Assembly (NCBI GenBank): GCA_950295325.1
Contig: OX485805.1
Coordinates: 57,498,758-57,562,757, forward strand
Length of the DNA stretch: 64,000 bases
Source: Polytrichum commune
Taxonomy: Eukaryota > Streptophyta > Polytrichopsida > Polytrichales > Polytrichaceae
Direction: 5' to 3'
A model generated the notes under the pieces. The model was not told where the DNA came from. It searched no databases and saw only the letters and a program-made list of their open reading frames with translations. This document shows positions 12,094 to 23,195 of the stretch, piece by piece. The stretch's first letter is position 1; the number at the start of each line of letters is the position of its first letter. The position numbers and the translations under genes are program-made.

Positions 12094-14820
12094 ATGGTTC
12101 GACTGTCACGTTCGGAGGGAGGGAGCGAAAGGTTTGTTCAGTGGAAGGAAGCAGTGCCAGAACAAAGAGACACCGCAAATGTTGCTGGACCGGACTCAGC
12201 CAACAATGTGAGAAAAAAGAAGCCTCGACAATCTCATAAACCTATTATCGCATCACTTCAAGCATCAATTGACGTAGGTGAGGTTCAAGAAATCGGCCAT
12301 CGTCCAAATGCTACTGTGCGAGTCCGCGACACAGGGGTTGCTACGTCGTCACATGCTCATGTAGTACCACCGCATACCTCACCTCCACCACCTCAGTTTA
12401 AACACCCTCGACAGATCCACAACACGCGAGGAAGATCTAAAAAACCAAAATCAGTTCCACACGATGGGGCAGTGGGACCAACCGATTTAGAAAATCAACA
12501 CAACGATTCTGAAGAACACGAGGACGAAGATACATCAACACCGCCTCAAACTGGAGAAAACCAAGGTTAGACGACATATTACTATAGTAATTGATGTGAA
12601 TTATGGTGAAGAATTATATCCCTAAGAATTAAATAATCATGCACAGTAAAATGTGAAATACCAAATCTGTGGTTGCAAATCTAAGCATCATAACATAACC
12701 GTGATTGACATACCTTAAAGTGTATTGTATGCAATTAATTTTTACTAGTAAAGAGAAATATGATTTGATTTTGCTTTCAGGGAATGTTGAGCTCCTTGCA
12801 TTGAATGTGAATCGGTGGATGTGACTCTTGTTGTCTGTGTGTTTCTTTGAAGCCACAGGTGCACGGGTCAAAGAAGTGCGCTCAACTAAAACACCATCTG
12901 CGCCGCCTCCACCAAACAATGTGGAGAGTAACGCAAGCACAGTACGGGCAAATCATCATGCTACCAACCTTTGGTTGTCCACAACCTCTGAATCACTAGG
13001 TCATCGGAGGCCACGAAGTCCCAAGACTACAAAACAACGCGACCAAGTTCTACCCTGAACCCTTCTACTTACTTGATCACTATATTCACTATAAGAAATA
13101 CTGTCCCATGTGTTTGATCATTTCACTACACTATAAGTTAGCTTTTTAAATTCAGTTATGTCGCTATGTGAAGGAACGCTAGGATGAAATACAGAAGGCG
13201 TTATTGAGGGCTCAATCATTATGTTCCTCTGATTTGCTACAGGTACGTGGAAAATCTCGCGAAGAGTATATAGATAATACCGGGCGCAAGTCACCATCTG
13301 GAGAACACCAGCGACAGATGTATTCATTCTACAATTCAGATCATGAGGCCGATAGCAGTGATGACAGTTCACAAAACTACGAAGAAGAGCTCGAAGACGT
13401 AGAAGAGCAAGGCTATGCAGATGCAAACGAGTCGGTCCCAAGATATCTATATGGTGAAACAGAAGCTGAGAAACGGAAAGAGAGGAGGCACGCAAAGAAG
13501 GCAAGAGAGAGAGAAGGGGATAGGCGTCGTCGAGAAGGTAAACCCAGAAACTATCTGCTCGTGGATGAGTACACTAAGAAACCTTACGGGGCAGGTGTAA
13601 ATGATTGGCGCAAGGAGGTGATGTTACTATCAAGGAAACTAGATCCAGCAATAGGACAGATCAATAGACAACCCGAGGACGCTGTGAAGGAAATTGGTGA
13701 GTGGATTCAACAGATTTGGGAGTACAGTACGCCTATTAAATTTGAGGTAGTGAAGGAAGTTATAGCCCGGGGAGTGTCCTTGAGACGTTCAGAGTTATGG
13801 AAAAAGATTCGCAACAAGGAACCAAAACCTCCAGATGTGACAGATCGAGCGTGGAGGTCGCTGAAAAGGGAGTTGGAGAATCCAGCAACAATCAGGAAGT
13901 CCATAAGCTGCAGCAAGGCAAATGCGAGCAGAGTCAACTTCGGTCGCACTGGGCCCTCTGGGGAGGTGGGCGTACGAGAGAGACTCCAAAAGATGCTGAG
14001 AAGATCTCCTGATCCAGAGGAGATACAGTTTGAAATGGCGCGGGACAAGGGATATGGCGGACGATCCAAACGCAAGCAAATCCAGGATATGACTGAGGAG
14101 CAAATTGCCTCTAACCCATTCGTTTTGAAACTAATGGAACGTTTAGCTGCTTTAGAGGACTCTCTAAAAACTAAATCAGCTGAAGTTGCAGCCGTTAGCA
14201 CGGAGAAGTTTTCTGAAAGAGTAGTTGAACCTGATAACAAGTCTATGGCAAGTGAAGCACATATCGTTACGCTAAAGGTATGATAAGTTTCTTAAACCAG
14301 ATGCTATGTAGTCATCAAGTAATTGACTTCAATTCTGGTTCTATGTATTCCGTTTTTAAAATTCATGGTTGGTAGCTAAAAACACAAAATAATCCTTGGA
14401 ATTAAGATACTAGCATTGGTTGTGATTGTCAGAGTCACAGAGCTGAAGCAACAGAGGCCGTAGAACTCGCAGAAGGGGCACGGCAGGTAGTTTGTATTCA
14501 GGTACGTGTTAAAATTTGTCAATCTAGCATTGTAATTAAAAGCTTTGCTTAGTTTTCCTTTGCTTTAGTTTGAGTATTTGCTTACATGAAATGCCGAGGT
14601 CTTTGAAAAATGGCGAAAATGTGATTTCTTACTTAAGGTAGTGTAGCAGATTCAATACAGTATATATTGGCTGGATTTGTGCGGGCATTTCAAAGAGCTG
14701 CAATGGTGATTCAATGCTTAAGTTTAGTAAATATAAATTAGGAGTTAAAAAAACACGATCCATGTACGATGTGAAAGCATGCTATGGTTTTGCAGGGCGA
14801 GGACGTTGCTACAGGATAGG
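12094..14820 (+). CDS. En/Spm accessory protein (Transposase_24/TNPA-like), multi-exon
   Basis: This is a likely CACTA regulatory or DNA-binding partner of the transposase. A first exon is open from ATG 12094 to about 12567 (donor after AACCAAG) and encodes a basic, Pro-rich then acidic segment. A further possible exon starts near 12859. The main exon begins after the acceptor at about 13242 and runs to about 14277 (donor ctaaag/gtatga). It encodes an acidic region, an Arg/Lys/Glu-rich stretch, a domain with a Trp-rich pattern (WKKIRNKEP, then RAWRSLKREL) followed by a Ser/Asn-Arg segment as in plant Ptta/En/Spm proteins, and a C-terminal coiled coil. Small exons near 14430-14500 and 14797-14820 (ends GEDVATG and stop) appear to finish it. 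The middle junctions are unresolved, so full length is uncertain. Confidence 0.6.
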
Positions 14821-15229
14821 CGAGCAGTCTAGTATTGAAGAAATCACAAGCCTTGAGGAAGAGAGTTAAGCGGAGTTGACTTGAAGTGGCCTTCAATTCT
14901 CTGCAATCACTGGAATTCGACAACATCAAAGGGAATATAGTTGTTGTTAACCTTTTTTTTTACTTATAGGGATGTTGAGGATGATCGAATATTCGGGCAC
15001 AACACCCAGTACGTGTGTTACAATTAGAAATAGATATAGCATGAGGACCATATTGGTGATAAGCACGTGCATTCATACGTATGAAATAAACTCCTCTGTA
15101 TATGGTATGTGTACAGTTTTTTATTGTATTGTACAATTTTATGAAACCAAATTTCATTTTGCAACTGTATTTGAACGCCTACACTATTAAGCTACATGTA
15201 GAATCTGAATGGTCCTACAATTTCCACGT

Positions 15230-15782
15230 GCCAAAATATGTATAAAAATTCCGTTCGGCAGTTTTGGAATATGAAGCCTCCACTTGGAACCGCCACATTG
15301 GTTTATCTTGAATCAGTAACCAAAGGCCATGAATTACAAGCAACTGCAGTAAAAACAATAAGGAATTATCATTCAGTAAAATTCCAAAAATTCCAAAGGT
15401 AACAAATTATCATTCAGTAAAATTCATACGATTTCCACCTCCACGAAACTTCCAGGAACTTCATACCAAAATTAACTACAGTCAAATTTGATTTTTACCA
15501 AGTTGTAAATGGTGACATGGCAGTTGCTATTCTAAATTTCACAAACATGTAAATGGTGACATAGCAGTCAATTTCAAATTTTCACCAAGGTATAAAACGT
15601 GACATGGCAAATAAATCCAACGTGGCATTGGGGAACGGGGCCGGGTGTCCTACGTGTATTTATATCCGAATTGACAGTCGAGATGACCAAAGTGTGTCAA
15701 AAATGTGACCGAATCAAGGTGCCCTAATTGACAAGACAGTTAACAATTTTTTGTCAAAACAGACAGCCAAGCCCTTGTAGTG
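15230..15782. promoter_or_regulatory. Right subterminal repeat region of CACTA element 1
   Basis: Units of the form 'aaatggtgacatggcagt' occur three times between about 15507 and 15610. TTGACA/TGTCA motifs are dense from 15670 to the right TIR. 'aattatcattcagtaaaat' is directly repeated near 15363 and 15404. This mirrors the left subterminal region and supports the element boundary. Confidence 0.5.
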
Positions 15783-17465
15783 AAAAAGCCTATTTTTAGG
15801 CCTATGATATCCATTGTTATGGTCCAACATGTTTTGCAATGGGAGAGGCAAAAGAGCTTCTCTCATTGCAAATGTCAGAGGACCATGGCCATTTTAATAT
15901 TATTGATTGTTTGATTTTTGTGTGCCAAAGGTTTCCATTGTTACGAGGAAAGAAGGGAAGAAGAAGGGAGGGGGAAGGTCAAACATGAAGAAAAATCCCA
16001 AAAACTGTCCTTTTTGGACATATATAAACAAAAAGTCATCACGTCCACTTTTGGGTGCATGGTCACTTCTCTTGGTCCATGTTCGGTTTACACCTAGTCA
16101 GGGGCCCAAAGGCTTTCAAAATGAGTTCTTTAGAAATCGGACCATGGAAGTGTAACCATGGAAAAATGCCCTTTGACATGGGACAACTTCATGGTCCATG
16201 ATGTACACAACCCCCAAACAAAGTATATTTCCGAGTAGAACCTAGTTTATTCCCAGCCCCACCCAATGTACAGACTCAATTGAAGAATGTTATGTGTTTG
16301 TCAAAGACAAAGTTAGTCTCAATCCGGGAGCCGTTCTTTACCGATCGTCAAGTAAGATTTAGGCAAAGTCATCCAAGGTGGATGACTTGTGGACATATGA
16401 AACGGACACCTTGCGTAGAATTTTGCTTGCTTCGGTTGGACGGAAGAGCACAAGCTCAACATTGTGATTGCCTATCAATCGGTCTTTCACGTTCTTTAGT
16501 CAAAGAATGTTTCTTCATTTGATGCCAAAGTCGTTTTTGATTGCCCTCATGTTGCTCGCCGTACGGCGCTCCTTTTGGCATCTAGAACGAATGTTTGACC
16601 TGCTTATATGTTTATCATAAGAGGAGAGGGTTAATTTGCACCGACTTATGATACACACCATTCCTAATATATGATTTACAGTCCAGCTTCAAGTATCGCC
16701 TTATGTAAATAACTACACTACATAGTGTGTTCTTTCTTTGTCGCCAATTCTATTTGTCGTGCTCAATACTAATTGTAAACTGCCCATGTACTTAGTATCA
16801 CCAACACTAAATGTAGGACCTGAACATTGTGTTGTCAATCCTTGTAAAACATTTTGGGTAGTATGTGTTTTATAATGTTGCAAAATTTGTCACATATTAA
16901 GTGAATCTTCATCCAATTTTCAATCATCCATGATAATATCTCATTACATGAATGTTAGGATGCAAAATATACTAAGTTGGGACGACAATACTTGTAAGCT
17001 CGTTCATAAGGAGTGTCATTAGAAAAGCTATCACACAATGACTTAAAATGTCATATGATACTAAATGCGATATTCAATGTAGACTATTTCATAATTACGT
17101 TGAATTTCAAGCGTTTTAGGTAATGCATGTAGTTATTGAGATTCACAATAAATATGTAATAGGAATCGAGGGAGAATCACTATGGAAGAGTTGGTTGTTG
17201 ACGACAACGTGTTGAGCGGACATTGTGGAGATGACCAATGAAATAAATTTATATTCAAAAACATAACATGTGAGGGCAACACATGTCCAAATTAGTGTAG
17301 AAACATACCAACACTCTTTCTCTTGTGAAGCATATTGTCGCATCATCTTTGAGTTGGTCTAATGACTTTATATATTATCACCTTCATAATATTACTAAGC
17401 CTATAGGCTTAGCTCCCTTTCCACAAGGGGAGGGTAAGCCCTAGCCACTATAATGCCGCCATGAA
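15783..17465. other. Spacer right of CACTA 1, with a short hairpin
   Basis: No gene is supported. Positions about 15820-15885 form an imperfect hairpin: 'ttgcaatgggagag' pairs with 'ttctctcattgcaa', and GGTCC/GGACC pair further out. Around 16180-16222 lies the inverted partner of 2541-2581. From 16230 to 17465 I see only AT-rich unique sequence. Confidence 0.4.
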
Positions 17466-17467
17466 CA

Positions 17468-17770
17468 CTACACAAAATATGATATTTAGTGTTTGATTAG
17501 ATTTAGTGTTTTACCACCCTACTATGCTCAACACTAATTTTCAATTCTTTGATAATTAATGTTAGACATAAATGCGCCGCCGCCGCCTTCCTTGTTGCCA
17601 CCTCTTTCCTACTAAACACTAAATTCGTGCATGTAACTTTCACATATTACCATAGATGATATTTAGTGTTTGAGTTTACATTTAATGTTACTTACTTTCA
17701 TAGGGTTAGTGATATTTAGTGTAGTGTTCGTATTTAGTGTATCTAACACTAAATATCATATTTAGTGTAG
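17468..17770. mobile_element. 303-bp CACTA-type MITE
   Basis: The ends are inverted copies over about 29 bp with two mismatches: left 'ctacacaaaatatgatattt' and right, on the other strand, 'ctacactaaatatgatattt', each followed by 'agtgtt'. The interior is filled with ATTTAGTGT/ACACTAAAT units in both orientations, like miniature En/Spm subterminal repeats. The left edge extends as CACTACAC. There is no coding capacity. The flanking 3-bp sequences do not clearly match. Confidence 0.6.
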
Positions 17771-18320
17771 TCCTTATATGGGCTATGATTCTCAACCACT
17801 GTGCCTGGGGAACAATGATAAATTGAGCAGAATGTGAGCCGAAGCACATGGGCCCCATGTAATGACTTTCTTGCATTAAGTTAATATACGGCAAGCCATA
17901 AAATTCCGACCAATTGGTCAAGTGTGGCAAAATGAATAGTACTCAAGTTGAGCATTGTTCAATTTGGAAGGGATGCCCAAAATAAAAGGGATGTTGTGAC
18001 TAAAAGATTCATGTTCCCACAATGCAACAACCTATTGCTCAGTAGTGTCATGAATTTCTTATAAACAACTGACACATGTGATGAACATTATGTCTCTTTA
18101 ACAAATTTCATTTCATGACACTCGCATTGGAGAAATGCGATAAAAACTAACAACTTGCTATGAAATTGTAATAAATCAAATCATCTTGATCGAGTCCCAC
18201 TAGATTATTCAAAATATGCCATATTCGAAATATAGTGTCACAACATCTAGATCACAATGGCAACTGTCGCAATGGAATTTAGTGTGTCCCTCCCTTCCCT
18301 TGTGGTGGCTAATGCACTAT
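17771..18320. other. Spacer, no feature seen
   Basis: AT-rich sequence with only short unsupported open frames and no repeat relationship that I could recognise. Confidence 0.4.
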
Positions 18321-18560
18321 GGGAGAGAAGGAATTATTGTATACGAGCATACTCTCTCATCCATCCAACATAGGTTGAACCCCTCTAGGTTTGTGGCCAA
18401 TTCATCTTTAAATGTCTTGGACTATAATCATTTGAGATCTTTAGAACTAAGCTTGACTCTAGTCGATGTCAAATAAAATAACAAATAATAACCTTCAGAT
18501 TGCATACTACGTTCAAGGATGAATGAGAGGTAAGCTTGTAGCAATTAATCCCTCTCTCAC
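18321..18560. repeat. Single arm of the 1301-1765 foldback family
   Basis: It shares 'tatacgagcatactctctca', 'tccatccaaca', 'aggtttgtggccaattcatc' and 'tgcatactac' with the foldback arms. No opposite arm is adjacent, so it is a solo or decayed copy. Confidence 0.45.
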
Positions 18561-19169
18561 GTATTATGTACATGACACCAATATTTCATCTTATTCACTA
18601 ATTTTGTTCCTGGGTCTAGGGTACCTCGTAGCGGAGTATATGCCATGCGCTCCAAACTTAGGCTTCGTGAGGGAATTCGGACTCACTCATGTGTGGCCTT
18701 TGGTTCTAAACAAGTATTTAAGTAAAATTGGACAAAAGACTTGTTCAAATTTAATAATGGATATGAGAGTATTTTTTGCACAATGAAACACATGCATATT
18801 GCAATAAACATTATATAGGGAAAGTAACTAGAAGAATATTTTAAAAGTACATACTCTAAGAAGTAATGTGGTCAAATAATCCCACTAGATGTGTAATTTT
18901 TTCACAAATTACAAAACCTACAAGCAACACCCAAAACATGTTGAGACAAAAGCACGCCGACTAAAAAATGAAGGTTTTATGCCTTGCAACAAAACCACCG
19001 TATTGAATCATAGTTGAAAACAAACGGTTGTACTCAATAAAAGAGGGACCGACCTTGAAACCAAGCTCCTCAAAGTTAAGCACATGTAAAGGCTGAAACT
19101 CCTTTACCTTGGCTTTTCAAAACCAACGTTTTGAAACATGTTTGGCCCTTCAAATGAGTAATAGTATGA
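18561..19169. other. Spacer, no feature seen
   Basis: AT-rich with no credible coding or repeat signal. Confidence 0.4.
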
Positions 19170-19297
19170 AACAATCTGAACTGACCCTAAACTACTGGGT
19201 GATAGTGAAGAGGTACCTATTTCCGAATGGAGTGGTTGGCGATTCGATTCTTGCTGTGAAATATTCTCTCTACTTGATGGAAAAAACTAGGTAGGTA
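19170..19297 (+). repeat. tRNA-derived SINE copy 2
   Basis: It carries 'actgaccctaaactactggg', 'gatagtgaagaggta' and a degenerate box B 'gcgattcgattctt', and ends 'cttgatggaaaaaactagg' followed by a short GTAG tract. It aligns along its length with copies 1 and 3. Confidence 0.5.
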
Positions 19298-19984
19298 GGT
19301 AGGAAGCCAAGAGCCCACCCTCCGCAAGATAGGCAGTAAACCCCACCTTGCACCAAGAAGATTTTTGAACAGGGTAGGACCAATGGGCTCAAATTCACGT
19401 CGGATTGCCCAAAGTTAGATATTTATCCTAGTATGGAACACCAACTAGAACCCAACTAAAAAGTATCGCCTAGATGGAAACAAAACGAGATACCAAATGG
19501 AGCCACTACATAAGTTCAAGTTGCCCTCACACACAATTTTATGTGACCACTTGCTTAGCTAGTTGTGGGACTTCCCAACCCCACCAACTTTGCGAGCTCA
19601 TTGGGTGGGAACTCCAAAGCTACAAAGTGTTGTAATCACACCCAATCAAAAGAGGAGACGGCCCTAGCTGACGTGTCCACATAGCCAACAAGGGAAGAGT
19701 AGGGTGGGAATCTTGGTGCTGAGGTGGAAGCGCTGACTAGGCACCATGTCATCGTGATCCCTATTCGCTGTTGCATTTTCAATCTTGTGTCGCCCTTCTC
19801 TTATCCCTCGACAAGCTTTACACGATACGTTCAATTACGTTGCCCCATGCTAGTTTATTGAAATCGCACACTATTTTGAACACTCATTACCACAATACCA
19901 ACACACGTGAGTTAATTTTCAATTGTGATTTATATTGGGATGAATGAACATGAAGTTTATAAGTTTTTCGTAATTTGATTTTGA
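19298..19984. other. Spacer, no feature seen
   Basis: No coding, RNA or repeat signal was recognised. Confidence 0.4.
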
Positions 19985-20112
19985 TTGGTCCGAGATGACC
20001 CTAAACTATCGGAGGATAGTGGAGAGGTACCCATAACTGAATGGAGTGGTTTGCAGTTCGATTCCCAGCCGTGATATCTTCTCTCTGCTTGACGGAAAAA
20101 CTAGCAAGGTGG
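19985..20112 (+). repeat. tRNA-derived SINE copy 3
   Basis: This copy has 'gagatgaccctaaactatcg', 'gatagtggagaggtaccc' and 'cagttcgattccca', the best-preserved box B on the plus strand, and ends 'cttgacggaaaaactagc'. It lies about 815 bp from copy 2 in the same orientation. Confidence 0.55.
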
Positions 20113-21893
20113 TCACTCGCATCCTGTGTTCTAAATAATGTAATTTGATTCTGGCCCAATATAATTTGTATGGGTGAAGTGGCAATCTATTCGCTAAAGC
20201 AATTTGATTGCACATATGGGTGTCGTGTGTCTAGAAGACCAAACACATAAATAAGTACTTTAGTGTCATCGTGGTGATTATCACGATATGTGCAATTAGG
20301 GTTCGATTAGGTTACCTTTTGCGAATAGGTTGCCTCTTTATCCATGCAAACCAACTTGGGTCAATACATATCACATACTCATAACTTTGTTTCTTCAACC
20401 GTATATAGATCACAACAATAAAATGATTACTTAAGTTTTCTTTACAGTGATAGTGACTGTTGAAAATAGTGTGGAATGTTCATAAATTAGTGTGGGCAGC
20501 TTAGTTGAACATATCACTGTACATCACTTAAAACCCAATAGTCCGAATAGTTGGTAATTTAGTAAATAGCTTTGCCATAGAACTATAAGAAGAAAAACCT
20601 ATGTGCAATAATCTAAGAAGAAAAACCTAGTTGACTAGCAAGTTTTGTACAATTTCAATGTCATGAGAATGAGATTAAAGTGACTAAACTAAAACTAGTG
20701 AAGAATATTCCAAAAAGTGTGATTTGAATGCAATGGAAAATGCTTGATTATTCTTAGAAGGTGCTACGGTCAACACATGAAACTCCTGTAGACCGTAATA
20801 TTTACATAAATCTACACACATTTTTGAAATGTTGACTCTTGGACTCCTTCAATTCTATGGGTGGATCTATCAATACACTTATGGTATACTTAAATTTTAT
20901 GTGAAGATATGTGAGTTTGTAGTGATCACTTGAATGCTATGCTATCAACACATGATGGAAAAAATCAAACATCTATTACTATCAACAAATCTCAATGAAT
21001 TTCAAAGTCTTCGAAACATCGATCTTTATCTTTGTTATGATTTCCATCATAAAAGGGAAAGTGATAAGGTTATCGACCAATCAAAAACATATTTTATCTT
21101 ATATTGATGATATGTGGACTTATTATCATTTTTTGAAGGAAAATTCTTCAAAATTGATTTTCACATAATAATCCTAATTACCTTGATTCCAAACCTTATA
21201 AATGTAGTCCAAAATCACCCTTAATAACAACCATTTGTATGTCAACTCCAAATTAGGTCACCAAATCACACTTTATGACACATCTTTGATATCATGTGCA
21301 CCCCGTGTCGTGCCTTTGCACATTCGGGCTAAGTATTTGCATTATCTAGGGTGTTGTTGCTTGGGAGATTTGGGTCGAGAGGGAGGGGGGGGGGCATGTT
21401 ATGTTTTGTGTGTGTCTCCAGGTTGGGAGGTGAGTCTCTTGTCAATAAATGTTTGTTTATTGTTTATGAATAATTTAACGAGGTACGTTACAGGGCAAGT
21501 TGAAGGGATTGCCCTTAACTTATGTGGACACCTATTGTTAGGATAGATTTCAATTATTTGTTAGTCATAACTGTCTCCAAAGAGAAAGATTCACCTTTTA
21601 TACGTTTCTTCGTTGAGAAGATTGCACAAATGAGTAACTTGCAATACAATATTTTTGTTTGCCATTTCTACTCATTGTCTCATTTTTTCACAAGTAGGCT
21701 TGAAAGTATAGTTATGCATAGCCATTCATAAAGATGTGGCAACTTCATAACAACTTCATAAAGATGTGCATTGTAATCAAACTAACAAAAGAGGTTCAAG
21801 TATGTATACATGTGTAATGTTAGAGACCATAAATTATAGATACATGACAACTCATAAGTTTCCCTATGACAAACTTAACTTATTTCATTATGT
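20113..21893. other. Spacer, no feature seen
   Basis: Long AT-rich stretch. A run of G interrupts it near 21383. Open frames such as 21235-21546 lack family motifs or splice support. Confidence 0.4.
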
Positions 21894-22475
21894 ATAGTAG
21901 AGGGGCCTATTTCCAATCAAGACCCCATTGGCAATCTATAGGGTGCCAAAATTTCGATCAGGTTGGGATTGAATTTTGATCATGTTGGGACCGTATTTCC
22001 ATCAGGCCGGAACCAATAATGCCATGACACATGTCCTAGTTTTGAGGGCTAAAGTGAGGAGAAATGAGCGGTTATGACAAACTCTAGACATTGGTAATAT
22101 GTTTCATGTCAACTTTTGGTTTCAAAGATACACATTCATTTCAACTTTAGGAATAAAATTATCAAAAAGTTTGCAGTCCTCCTAATTTCTATCTTCTTAC
22201 AGGGGAGAAATTTGCACCGCCTTATACTTCTCCAAATCTTGTGCAAATTCACTTAAGTGATCGGTTATGGGTGCCTTCACTCTATACTTATTTTTGTTTG
22301 AAACATCCACAAGAATTGTTCAACTAGAGTAGAGGTGCTTATTCCCGGTCGGGAACCTATAGGGTGCCATAATTTTAATCAAGCTGGGATTGAATTTCGA
22401 TAAGACCGGAACCAATAGTGTCATGACACATGTCCTCGGGTTGAGTGCGAAATGAGGAGGAATGAGCGGTTAATA
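21894..22475 (+). repeat. Pair of direct repeats, units of about 150-190 bp
   Basis: 21894-22081 and 22326-22475 share 'agtagaggggcctattt'-like starts, 'ctatagggtgcca', 'gggattgaatttt', 'ccggaaccaata', 'catgacacatgtcct' and 'aatgagcggtta'. Their starts are about 432 bp apart in the same orientation. They could be short terminal repeats or a local duplication. They directly precede the Nudix pseudogene. Confidence 0.5.
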
Positions 22476-22485
22476 TGAGAGGTAA

Positions 22486-22826
22486 TGGTCGAAGTGTTTG
22501 TAATTCCGCATCTTGTTGCTTCAATCGACCATTGCGAGATGAGATCCAGTGACCAGGAATGCCATCTCGTAGATTCTTGCTGGGCATGAAAAGAATGGAA
22601 CTTTCCAAGGGCCCGGAATTTGGATGATGCCAACAGGAACAATCAAACAGGTTGGTAAACTGAGTCAGCTAACTGCATTTATCCTGGTTCCAAATGTTTT
22701 TGTGACTCTGAATTAGTTGCATAAGTAATTATCTACAGATATATAATTACTGGTGACACTTGTTTACTTCAGCTGCTCAAGTTTCTCTGTTACAAGATAT
22801 CATCACACACAACGGCGAGGAATTAG
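22486..22826 (+). pseudogene. Nudix hydrolase pseudogene, 5' part (split by CACTA 2)
   Basis: Positions 22486-22545 match the leader of the intact Nudix gene (minus strand, about 38545-38600). Next comes exon 22573-22650, translating to a homologue of exon 4: ILAGHEKNGTFQ, then GIWMMPTGTIKQ, with an AG acceptor and GT donor conserved. The following intron, 22651-22826, aligns with intron 4 of the intact gene ('gtgactctgaa', 'ctgttacaag', 'catcacaca'). Exons 1-3 are missing, so the leader is joined directly to exon 4. With the far exon damaged and 4.5 kb inserted, no functional Nudix protein is expected. Confidence 0.8.
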
Positions 22827-23195
22827 CACTACTAGCAATGCTGTCGTTCCCAACTCCGAACCCCTCGGTGATTGTCGCCGTTCACTCCAGCGGTTACGAA
22901 CTTCGGCCCCTGACGCATGTTCCGGTGTTGGTTCTGAGCCCGGGTTGTTTTCCCTGGCCTCTGCCAATCAGCCACGAGATGGACGCGGATTTGTCGTGTG
23001 GTAAGTCTAGCTCAATGCGGATGACGACGTCGATGCCTCGTCTGGTTTCGTCTACTGCTGGTCCCAGTTTCTTACTGGGGAGGTCTACTCTGAAGTGTGG
23101 CACACAAGTTCGACGTCTTCCATGTGTGTAACCGATTAAGAACCTCAAACTGACGCAGAACGAGGGGTCTCTGTTTATTAGCCCGTGTAGTTTTA

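Larger units (their letters stand above)
2685..15782. mobile_element. Complete CACTA (En/Spm) transposon, 13.1 kb
   Basis: The left end reads CACTACAAGAAAATGG from 2685. The right end, read inward from 15782 on the opposite strand, starts CACTACAAGGGC. Both ends are bordered by AAA (2682-2684 and 15783-15785), the 3-bp target duplication expected for this superfamily, although A-richness weakens that point. Subterminal DNA at both ends is rich in TTGACA/TGTCA motifs, as seen for TNPA-type binding repeats. Inside are a minus-strand TNP2-type transposase and a plus-strand accessory gene, divergently arranged. Because the transposase frame reads through, the element could be autonomous or was so recently. 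Confidence 0.88.

Noticed and set aside
13707-14240. 177-codon minus-strand open frame
   Set aside because: It is antisense to the main exon of the CACTA accessory gene, which has splice borders and family motifs; the minus frame has none.
15907-16522. Short plus-strand frames right of CACTA 1
   Set aside because: They have no family motifs, no splice context, and a composition like the spacer.
17460-17770. CRISPR-like array, because of the repeated ATTTAGTGT motif
   Set aside because: Units occur in both orientations at irregular spacing inside inverted ends, as in a MITE; the host is a plant.
981-20112. Functional tRNA genes at the box B matches
   Set aside because: No acceptor stem or anticodon arm can be drawn; the three loci look like one dispersed SINE family.
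21894-22475. LTRs of a small retrotransposon
   Set aside because: The interior is only about 240 bp. No primer-binding site, polypurine tract or TG...CA ends are visible, and no retroviral-type proteins occur anywhere in the window.
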